DNA from: Pasteurella sp049941595
GTDB lineage: Bacteria > Pseudomonadota > Gammaproteobacteria > Enterobacterales > Pasteurellaceae
Reading direction: 5' to 3'
NCBI GenBank assembly: GCA_049941595.1
Contig: JBNFNA010000002.1
Span: 186,001-250,000, forward strand
DNA length: 64,000 nucleotides
In this document: piece after piece, positions 8,957-15,882 of the stretch
Layout: every line of letters begins with the position of its first letter
Numbering within the stretch: position 1 is the stretch's first letter
Notes under the pieces: model-generated
What the model was told of the DNA's origin: nothing
The model's database searches: none
What the model saw: only the letters and a program-made list of their open reading frames with translations
Translations under genes and position numbers: made by a program

Positions 8957-9265
8957 ATGCGATATGAAAAAACCGTAAATGTATGTGAATTAATTGAAAA
9001 TTCAAGCCTCGCCAAAATTATGAAAAAAGGCTTGTTTTTAAATGAACTCAATATCCGTTTACAAGGCCTTTTTCCGGCACAATATCAAGGTTTATACCAA
9101 GTGGCTGATCTCAACGAAAATGAACTGATTTTTGAAGTGGCTAATGCGATGGTTAGACAAGCCTTACTCTTTCGTCAGCAAGAATTATTAGACCTCGTTC
9201 ATCGTGATTATCCAAGCATTACCAAGCTCAAATTCAGCATTAATCCTGAACTTGCCCGTCGCTAA
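8957..9265 (+). CDS. dciA: DciA-like DUF721 protein
   Basis: A 102-residue protein with the compact DUF721 pattern: an N-terminal helix (MKKGLFLNELNIRLQGLFP) then an alternating strand/helix core (LYQVADLNENELIFEVANAMVRQALLFRQQELLDLV) ending in LKFSINPE. DUF721 proteins of the DciA type load the replicative helicase DnaB in bacteria lacking DnaC. It is divergent from secM-secA, a neighbourhood where DciA genes occur in other gammaproteobacteria, which supports the call. The start could be slightly downstream (Met at codon 22). Confidence 0.7.
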   Translation: MRYEKTVNVCELIENSSLAKIMKKGLFLNELNIRLQGLFPAQYQGLYQVADLNENELIFEVANAMVRQALLFRQQELLDLVHRDYPSITKLKFSINPELARR

Positions 9266-9316
9266 TCATCAAAACTTCGTAAAAAAACTACCGCATTTTT
9301 CTCTGTTATCAGTCCA

Positions 9317-10240
9317 TTAATCCATTGGGATTGTTGGCATTGTTTTTTCTGTTCTTACCGTAAATGAGGCGATTAATTCCGCGACTTTAACGCGTTTTTC
9401 AGATTGCTGACTAATCGAACGTTGCACTTTAATGCGTTTTAATTTTGCACCAGAATAAATCTCGCGCGTAAACCCTGTATCGTGGTTTGAAATCACCACG
9501 GGAATATGGCGCTCTTGTGCGGTTTTACGTGCTAAATCTGCAAGCGCTTTTTGATGCGTTAATGAGAACTCATTGCCTGCATAGCCAGTAAAATTACTTT
9601 CTTGCACAATCGGGGCATAAGGTGGATCACAATAGATCACCGAATTTTCATCCGCTAAAGCAAAGGTAGTTTCAAAATCAGCACAAATAAATATCGCATT
9701 CTGCGCTTTTTTCGCAAAATAACGTAGCTCATTCTCTGGGAAATAATGGGTTTTATAGGAACCAAAAGGCACATTAAACTCATCTTTTGAGTTATAACGG
9801 CAAAGCCCGTTAAAACAAAAGCGGTTTAAGTATAAGAACAGTACCGAACGTTCAAAGCTGTCTTTTGAGCAATTAAATTGCTCACGTCTTGCATAATAAT
9901 AGGTTGAGGTGTTGGCTTCTGGGTGAAAAAACACCGCCTTACAACTCGCAATATAGTGCTCAACATCCTGTTTTACAAAGTTGAATAAATTGATCAAATC
10001 AGGATTAATATCTGCCAAAATATAGCGTTCAAAATGGGTATTGAGGAATACCGCCCCCGCTCCCACAAAAGGTTCAACTAAGCAGGATTTTTTCTTCGAT
10101 AAACATTTATTAATATCATCAGTAAGACGAAATTTCCCACCCGCCCATTTTAAAAAAGGGCGGTATTTTATTGGGGATTTTTTTATGTAGGATTTTGAGC
10201 TCGCTTTTTTAGCAGCGGAACGAATTGAAGGAGGTGACAT
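9317..10240 (-). CDS. dam: DNA adenine methylase Dam
   Basis: Methylates adenine N6 in GATC, marking strands for mismatch repair and replication control. The 307 residues include the AdoMet motif (FLKWAGGK and EPFVGAGAVF, residues about 29-63) and the catalytic DPPY (YCDPPYAPI). The N-terminus has an extra basic stretch (MSPPSIRSAAKKASSKSYIKK) ahead of the usual start of the family, with no later in-frame Met before the conserved region. It begins six bases after aroB, in the order aroK-aroB-dam. Confidence 0.95.
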   Translation of the reverse strand: MSPPSIRSAAKKASSKSYIKKSPIKYRPFLKWAGGKFRLTDDINKCLSKKKSCLVEPFVGAGAVFLNTHFERYILADINPDLINLFNFVKQDVEHYIASCKAVFFHPEANTSTYYYARREQFNCSKDSFERSVLFLYLNRFCFNGLCRYNSKDEFNVPFGSYKTHYFPENELRYFAKKAQNAIFICADFETTFALADENSVIYCDPPYAPIVQESNFTGYAGNEFSLTHQKALADLARKTAQERHIPVVISNHDTGFTREIYSGAKLKRIKVQRSISQQSEKRVKVAELIASFTVRTEKTMPTIPMD

Positions 10241-10245
10241 AAAAT

Positions 10246-11334
10246 TTAGTCAACCTGCGAACAGCGACGAATAGCATCAAGTACAAGCGTTTTATCGGTA
10301 TCACTTGCTACATAAGCCTGACCTAATTTTTTCAACAACACTAAACGCAGTTTACCAGCAAGCACTTTTTTATCACGCATCATATGCGGTAAATAATCTT
10401 CAGCTTGCATACTGTCTGGCGAAACTGTTGGTAAATTTGCACGAGCCAGCAATTTTTCAATGCGAGCTACATCTTCTAAGCTCAAATCACCTAACTGCTC
10501 GGATAGTACCGCAGCCATTAGCATACCCGCAGCAACTGCTTCACCGTGTAACCAATTACCATAACCTAAATGGGTTTCAATGGCGTGACCAAAGGTATGA
10601 CCTAAATTCAGTAATGCTCGATCGCCTTTTTCGGTTTCATCACGCGCCACAACATCCGCTTTAATTTGGCAACAGCGGGCGATACATTTCTGTAAAGCTT
10701 CAGGCGCCAATGCCACAAGTTGGTCGATATGTTGTTCTAACCAAAGGAAAAACTCAGCATCTAAAATAATGCCGTATTTAATTACTTCAGCAAGGCCAGC
10801 ATTCACTTCACGTTTTGGCAATGTAGATAACGTTAAAGTATCAATAATCACTGCGCAAGGTTGGTAGAATGCGCCGATCATATTTTTACCTAACTCGTGG
10901 TTTACTGCTGTTTTTCCACCCACTGAGGAATCCACTTGCGCCAGTAAAGTCGTTGGAATTTGGATAAAACGCACACCACGTTGATAGCTTGCTGCCGCAT
11001 AGCCCGCGACATCACCAATCACGCCACCACCTAATGCAATAATGGTGGTATCTCTGCCGTGATTTGCTTTTAAAAGTGCGGTAAAAATTAAATTTAATGA
11101 GTCTAATGTTTTATACTTTTCACCATCTGGTAATAAAACTGACTCAACTAAACACCCGATTTTTTCTAAGGTTTCAGTGACTTGTGCAAGATAATGTTGT
11201 GCAACTGTTGGGTTGGTGACGATCATCACTTTATCACCCGATTTTAATGGATAACGACTCTCATCAGACAATAAGCCCGCACCAATATGAATTGGGTAAC
11301 GGCGCTCTTTCAACTCAACATTTACACACAACAT
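10246..11334 (-). CDS. aroB: 3-dehydroquinate synthase
   Basis: Second step of the shikimate pathway: converts DAHP to 3-dehydroquinate using NAD and a metal. The 362-residue protein shows the glycine-rich NAD loop (GGGVIGDVAGYAAASYQRG) and metal-site residues in GLAEVIKYG and NLGHTFGHAIE. It lies between aroK and dam on the same strand, with only short gaps, and is surely cotranscribed. An uptake signal lies inside it at 11074-11082. Confidence 0.97.
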   Translation of the reverse strand: MLCVNVELKERRYPIHIGAGLLSDESRYPLKSGDKVMIVTNPTVAQHYLAQVTETLEKIGCLVESVLLPDGEKYKTLDSLNLIFTALLKANHGRDTTIIALGGGVIGDVAGYAAASYQRGVRFIQIPTTLLAQVDSSVGGKTAVNHELGKNMIGAFYQPCAVIIDTLTLSTLPKREVNAGLAEVIKYGIILDAEFFLWLEQHIDQLVALAPEALQKCIARCCQIKADVVARDETEKGDRALLNLGHTFGHAIETHLGYGNWLHGEAVAAGMLMAAVLSEQLGDLSLEDVARIEKLLARANLPTVSPDSMQAEDYLPHMMRDKKVLAGKLRLVLLKKLGQAYVASDTDKTLVLDAIRRCSQVD

Positions 11335-11358
11335 TTTAATATCCTATTTTTATTTTAA

Positions 11359-11886
11359 TTAACCGTTAATGTTATCAATTAAATCAACGATTTGAGTTGC
11401 CATTGCTTTTGCACTTTGCTCATCAGTTGGCAAAGTAATATCCGCAATTTCTTCATAAAGCGGATTACGAATTTTCGCTAAATTTTCTAACACTTCACGT
11501 GGATCTTCTACATCTTGTAATAAAGGACGTTTCTTATCACGCTGAGTACGTTGATATTGTTTATCTACCGTTGTTTCTAAATAAATGACTATTCCGCGTG
11601 CTGATAAATGATTGCGGTTATCTTTTGAAAGCACTGCGCCACCACCGGTTGAAAGCACAATACCTTGTCTTTGTGTTAATTCATTAATAATGCGTTCTTC
11701 ACGCTTACGAAAACCTTCTTCACCTTCTACATCAAAAATCCAACCGATATCCGCGCCCGCACGTTGCTCAATTTCAGCGTCGGAATCCACAAAGTCCATA
11801 TTTAATTGCTGTGCTAACTGTCTACCAATGGTGCTTTTTCCCGCCCCCATTGGCCCTATTAAGAAAATATTACGCTTTTCTGCCAT
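11359..11886 (-). CDS. aroK: Shikimate kinase I
   Basis: Phosphorylates shikimate at O3 with ATP. The 175-residue protein has Walker A (GPMGAGKSTIGRQLA, residues 11-25), the substrate-binding DSDAEIE, the GEEGFRKRE region and the STGGGAV loop. It heads the aroK-aroB-dam group and follows the competence operon, the same order as E. coli hofMNOPQ-aroKB. Confidence 0.97.
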   Translation of the reverse strand: MAEKRNIFLIGPMGAGKSTIGRQLAQQLNMDFVDSDAEIEQRAGADIGWIFDVEGEEGFRKREERIINELTQRQGIVLSTGGGAVLSKDNRNHLSARGIVIYLETTVDKQYQRTQRDKKRPLLQDVEDPREVLENLAKIRNPLYEEIADITLPTDEQSAKAMATQIVDLIDNING

Positions 11887-12001
11887 CTCTAGTTTTTCTT
11901 CTTCACATATAACATATTGATAATTATGATCTTTTATAAAATAGATAAGCGACCTAAATTGGTCGCAAAAAGATCACCCAAAAAATAATTGAGATTATCT
12001 C

Positions 12002-12042
12002 AATAAATCGCCCTATTTTTCAACCTTAACGGGCGATTTATT
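12002..12042 (-). terminator. Terminator after the com operon
   Basis: The 12-bp perfect inverted repeat AATAAATCGCCC / GGGCGATTTATT encloses a 17-base loop in the 249-base gap between comE and aroK. It would end the competence transcript and separate it from aroK, although there is no long U-run on the minus strand. An uptake signal follows at 12066-12074. Confidence 0.65.
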
Positions 12043-12135
12043 TGGTTATTTGATGAAACGTTAAAAAGTGCGGTCAAATTTTTGATCATTTTTATCTGGG
12101 CAATTTGACCTCGTTGGAAGGTAATCAAAGCAAGC

Positions 12136-13428
12136 TTATTCTTTCGATTTGAGAATACGGGGTGTCACAAAAATAACCAGTTCACGCTTTTGATATCGCT
12201 CATTTTGTTTACGAAATAAATGCTTAATCACTGGCACATCACCCAAAACAGGCACTTTATCCACACCTTTTGTCATACTGTCGTGAAATACGCCACCTAA
12301 CACAATGGTTTCACCGTCTTTTGCCACCACCTGCGTGTTAATTTCTTGCTTATCAATCGACACAATTTCACCCGAGCCATAAGCTACTCTTGCCCCCGGT
12401 GAATTTTGACTGACCACTAAATCCAAGAGAATTTGGTTATCTTTGGAAATATGCGGTGTGACATCCAAACCTAAAACCGCTTCTCTAAATTCCACTGACT
12501 GCGTTTCATTCTTACCACTGGTAACTACGTAGGGAATTTCCGTCCCTTGTTTGATACTTGCACTTTTCTTATTGGTCGTCAGCAAACGAGGACTCGCAAT
12601 GATTTCCACATTGTTTTCACGTTCAAGAGCGGTTAATTCAAGATCCAATAAACGCCCATTGATCTTAGCCAGCTGTAACGCTAAAGATCCCGCTGGCGTA
12701 ATTGAAGTCGCAAAATTCACATTCAGCTGTTCACCTATGCGACTAAAACCATTTGCCTCTAAACTACCTGCCACACGATGAGATAATTCCGTCGGATTTA
12801 ATAATCCCCAACGCACGCCCAGTTCTTTTAGACTTTCATCTGAAATCGTGACGATACGCGCCTCAATGGCAATTTGTTCAATAGGCTTGTCCATTTCTAG
12901 CACTAATTTTTTAATGTTACGCACCGATTGCGCCACATCTTTCACCAATAACAAATTACTACGCTCATCAAAACTTAAACTGCCCTGTGGTGACAATAAA
13001 GAACCATTACCCGACGATAAAGACTTCATCACCTCTGCCGCTTTGGCAAAATGCAATTTAATTGCGGAAGTCACAAGGTTTTCCGCATTTTCCGGTTCAT
13101 TTTTGGAAGTTTTTTCTGGTTCAGCATTACGTTCGGTTAAATAATACAGCTCACCTTCTTTATTAAACTGTAAATTTTTCATTTTCGCCACCGCACGAAA
13201 AAATGCCTCAAAATCCGTTTGTTCAAGCTGTAAAGACAATGAACCATTTAGATCATCATCAATGATCACATTTTTATTTTGGTTTAACGCAAGTTGTTGC
13301 AAAACGGGTAACATAGGCGCTTGTTTTAGACGAATAGAAAAACGCTCTGCTTCCTCCGCTTGTACACTTTGCATAAAACCCAATAAAAACAGACCGCATT
13401 TTAAGGCTCGCTTCCACAATATCTGCAT
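12136..13428 (-). CDS. comE: Competence secretin ComE (PilQ family)
   Basis: Outer-membrane secretin through which the type IV pseudopilus and incoming DNA pass. From ATG 13428 it has 430 residues with a signal peptide (MQILWKRALKCGLFLLGFMQSVQAEE). An N-terminal STN-like domain and N1-type domain precede the C-terminal secretin pore (ALERENNVEIIASPRLLTTN, EFREAVLGLDVTPHI, GETIVLGGVFHD). An in-frame start further upstream (13473) would overlap comD by 37 bases and put a non-signal stretch in front. It is the homologue of E. coli HofQ and the last gene of comABCDE. Confidence 0.93.
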   Translation of the reverse strand: MQILWKRALKCGLFLLGFMQSVQAEEAERFSIRLKQAPMLPVLQQLALNQNKNVIIDDDLNGSLSLQLEQTDFEAFFRAVAKMKNLQFNKEGELYYLTERNAEPEKTSKNEPENAENLVTSAIKLHFAKAAEVMKSLSSGNGSLLSPQGSLSFDERSNLLLVKDVAQSVRNIKKLVLEMDKPIEQIAIEARIVTISDESLKELGVRWGLLNPTELSHRVAGSLEANGFSRIGEQLNVNFATSITPAGSLALQLAKINGRLLDLELTALERENNVEIIASPRLLTTNKKSASIKQGTEIPYVVTSGKNETQSVEFREAVLGLDVTPHISKDNQILLDLVVSQNSPGARVAYGSGEIVSIDKQEINTQVVAKDGETIVLGGVFHDSMTKGVDKVPVLGDVPVIKHLFRKQNERYQKRELVIFVTPRILKSKE

Positions 13429-13436
13429 CACAACCT

Positions 13437-13829
13437 CTATAACTTCAATAAAATTTGACTTGTTTTCTGACAATTTGACTTTTCTCGCCGTAACAATTGC
13501 ACAGATTGCTTATCTACGTTTTCAACTTGAACCATTTCTTTACTCAAAAAATCCCCTTTTTGTACTTGGATTAATTCTTGCTTTTTATTAATAAACAGCG
13601 CCTGCCAGTTACTCTCCTGTTTTAACAGTCCAATCATAGTTAAATCTTGAAAAGGCACATCATCGAAAAAAACAATAGGATTGTTGCCTACTTGCTCACA
13701 AGCCAAGTTATGCAAAGGCTCGGCTGACACTTGAGATGATGCAGAAAGCACTCGCTGGCTTTTATCGAAGGGATCTGCATACGCCAAACAGGCAAGACTT
13801 AACAAACAAAGTGCGGTCATTTTTTTCAT
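13437..13829 (-). CDS. comD: Competence protein ComD (PilP-like)
   Basis: A 130-residue exported protein with signal peptide (MKKMTALCLLSLACLAYA) and a C-terminal PilP-like beta domain (ATMIGLLKQESN-type stretch: DLTMIGLLKQESNWQALF, then VQVEKGD-like IQVQKGDFL). PilP lipoproteins link the inner-membrane PilMNO platform to the secretin; here the lipobox is not obvious. It lies between comC and comE in the DNA-uptake operon. An uptake signal (13809-13817) overlaps its signal-peptide codons. Confidence 0.88.
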   Translation of the reverse strand: MKKMTALCLLSLACLAYADPFDKSQRVLSASSQVSAEPLHNLACEQVGNNPIVFFDDVPFQDLTMIGLLKQESNWQALFINKKQELIQVQKGDFLSKEMVQVENVDKQSVQLLRREKSNCQKTSQILLKL

Positions 13830-13859
13830 TATTTTTTACCTATTTACTGTTGAAATTTC

Positions 13860-14387
13860 TTAATTTAACAATGCGTTGCGTGGCAATAACAAAATCAAGT
13901 CACTCAAAACGGCACCTTGCTCAATATCGTCTGCCCGTTTTAACTCAAAGGCTAACAGGTCTAACTTAGATTGAGTTAAAAGCGCGGTTAAAAATCGCTG
14001 AAAATCGGCAAAATTGCTCTGAAGTTGCAGCCTTAAATGGGGTTCAGCTTGAAACGACCACTGAGAAGAATGGATAAACATTCCTTGCGATAATAATTGG
14101 ATTGTTTCATTCAGTGTTGCAACTTGCTGGGTTAATTGTGGCGTGAAACTCTGTTGCTCAAAATGTTGTTGTAACGCAGTCAAGCGTTGCTTTTGTTGTA
14201 CAAGCAAAGTTTCTTGCTCTATACATTGTTTTTCAAGTTGATTAACCTGTTGATAATCTTGATAAAACGAGAATAAAGTTGGCGATAATATAGCGATACC
14301 AACCGTAAAAAATGCAACGATATGAGCAAAATAAGGTAATTGCAGATACCTTGCGAACAGGGTATTAGGCTCATTCCAACAGAACAT
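13860..14387 (-). CDS. comC: Competence protein ComC (PilO-like)
   Basis: A 175-residue inner-membrane protein: short cytoplasmic N-terminus, one membrane segment (HIVAFFTVGIAILSPTLFSF), a coiled coil (YQQVNQLEKQCIEQETLLVQ) and a periplasmic ferredoxin-like domain. It is the PilO/HofO equivalent of the alignment complex. I chose ATG 14387 because AAGGATAAAGACA precedes it; a GTG at 14411 is the alternative and would add eight residues. Cotranscribed with comB and comD. Confidence 0.85.
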   Translation of the reverse strand: MFCWNEPNTLFARYLQLPYFAHIVAFFTVGIAILSPTLFSFYQDYQQVNQLEKQCIEQETLLVQQKQRLTALQQHFEQQSFTPQLTQQVATLNETIQLLSQGMFIHSSQWSFQAEPHLRLQLQSNFADFQRFLTALLTQSKLDLLAFELKRADDIEQGAVLSDLILLLPRNALLN

Positions 14388-14420
14388 TGTCTTTATCCTT
14401 TTCGTTATCACGTTTTTTCA

Positions 14421-14933
14421 TCACAACTCCAATTGAAAACGGAACATCAGACCGCTCGGTTCAGGCTGGAAATGGACTAAATCCACCCGCTTTATATCTT
14501 GTTTGTTATACAAATATCCTTGAATAGCATCAAACTCAGAATGATTTTCAGCTGTGCCTTGCAAAATAATTTTTTGATTGTCCAAAGAAAAATGTGTCAA
14601 CTCTCCTTGCTTCAACGGCATATCTGCGAGCAGTGTCATTAGCTGAAACACACGCTGTTGGTTCAATGGGGATAATTGGTGTTTCTGCATAGGCTGTTTA
14701 TTCAAGGTATTTACTTGATAATTAACCTTGCTCAATTCAGTGATAATTTGTTTTAAATATATCTGCTTTTGTTGTGATTGTGTTGCTAAAATATCTTGAA
14801 AAAACGCCAAAATATAAAAACTGACTAACAAAATGCTAATCCATACTATCAAATTTAAACGCCACTTTTTTAATCGTTTTTGATGTTCCGCGTATCGCCA
14901 AGGCAATAAATTAACCCCTAGTTTCATTCTCAC
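14421..14933 (-). CDS. comB: Competence protein ComB (PilN-like)
   Basis: A 170-residue protein with the PilN hallmark at its N-terminus (GVNLLPWRYAEHQKRLKKWR), which in PilN binds the PilM actin-like protein, followed by one membrane segment (LIVWISILLVSFYILAFF), a coiled coil and a periplasmic ferredoxin-like domain. Equivalent to E. coli HofN. Starts 18 bases after the comA stop. Confidence 0.88.
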   Translation of the reverse strand: MRMKLGVNLLPWRYAEHQKRLKKWRLNLIVWISILLVSFYILAFFQDILATQSQQKQIYLKQIITELSKVNYQVNTLNKQPMQKHQLSPLNQQRVFQLMTLLADMPLKQGELTHFSLDNQKIILQGTAENHSEFDAIQGYLYNKQDIKRVDLVHFQPEPSGLMFRFQLEL

Positions 14934-14951
14934 TCTCCGAGTTCATCCGCC

Positions 14952-15728
14952 TTACGCTTGCTGAATAAATTCCTGCTGCCACAACGCATTTCCGAGGGGA
15001 ATTAAAGGTAGAACAGATTGAATTTCTACCCAATCCGCTGGGAATGATTCTTGGGTAGACAATGCCGAATAAAAATAAACTTGTGTTATTTCAGATTGGT
15101 GATGAAGGCAAAACTGGTGATAAAGTGCGGTCAATTTTGTTTGAGATTGTTGTAATACCAAGGTTCGATGAGGCTGAAACTGTATAGCTAAACAACCTTG
15201 CTGCTCTTGATAAAGTAACAAATCTGTATTCTGTAATGACTTTTTCATCTGATATTCAAAGGCACGTTGCAAACTGTTAACCACCGTATCCAGCACATTG
15301 ATTTTTAGCGGTTCAAATTGCTGTAAATATTGCTGCGCAAAGGTTTGCTGAATAGCGAAAATATCCAAACGAAAACCTTGTTTTAGGGGCGTTGAGCAAT
15401 AATCAAACCATAATTCAGACAACGGAACAGGCAACTCTTTTTCTAACATAAAGCGACATTGATTATCCGCTTCTTGTGCAGTTAACTCTTGCGGTAACAA
15501 TAAGGTTTTTGACCAAATTTGATGGGGAAACACCGCACAAATAAATTGCAATTTTAGTGTACGAGCAGGGGGATTTTTCAACTGCGAAAATAAGGTTTCT
15601 GTGAAATTCTCACTCTCTGTGATGGGCAAGGAAATAAAAACAGGTTGATCCACTTGTTCAAAAAAGACAGACTCAAGACAATCTTGATTGCGGCTTAAAC
15701 CGATTTGTAGCACTTTGCCTTTTTCCAT
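14952..15728 (-). CDS. comA: Competence protein ComA (PilM-like)
   Basis: A 258-residue cytoplasmic protein of the PilM/HofM type, an actin-like ATPase relative that anchors the pilus alignment complex. The sequence is diverged, with a Gly-poor N-terminus (MEKGKVLQIGLSRNQ) and the typical middle FAQQYLQQFEPLKINVLDTV. It is the first gene of comABCDE, divergent from mrcA. A CRP-S type regulatory site 130-150 bases upstream suggests competence induction by CRP with Sxy/TfoX. An uptake signal lies inside at 15123-15131. Confidence 0.9.
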   Translation of the reverse strand: MEKGKVLQIGLSRNQDCLESVFFEQVDQPVFISLPITESENFTETLFSQLKNPPARTLKLQFICAVFPHQIWSKTLLLPQELTAQEADNQCRFMLEKELPVPLSELWFDYCSTPLKQGFRLDIFAIQQTFAQQYLQQFEPLKINVLDTVVNSLQRAFEYQMKKSLQNTDLLLYQEQQGCLAIQFQPHRTLVLQQSQTKLTALYHQFCLHHQSEITQVYFYSALSTQESFPADWVEIQSVLPLIPLGNALWQQEFIQQA

Positions 15729-15860
15729 TATGAATTTCCCTTCTTTACTGATTATTTACACTTTTTGTGCAGTTTTAACTTTGGATTTAAACCTCGAGTA
15801 TTTATACTGTAAGGATAATTTTTCACGGTTTTTTATAACTGAGCATTAACTAAGAGAGAA

Positions 15861-15882
15861 TTTTTCGATGCGGATCGCAAAA
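15861..15882 (-). promoter_or_regulatory. Putative CRP-S (Sxy-dependent) site for the com operon
   Basis: The sequence fits TGCGA-N6-TCGCA with one mismatch: TTCGA at 15864-15868, six bases, TCGCA at 15875-15879, flanked by T and A runs. In H. influenzae comA is controlled by such a competence regulatory element between comA and ponA. Here the site overlaps the mrcA ATG at 15868, so CRP-Sxy binding could also affect mrcA translation-start DNA. Match is by eye; role is inferred. Confidence 0.65.
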
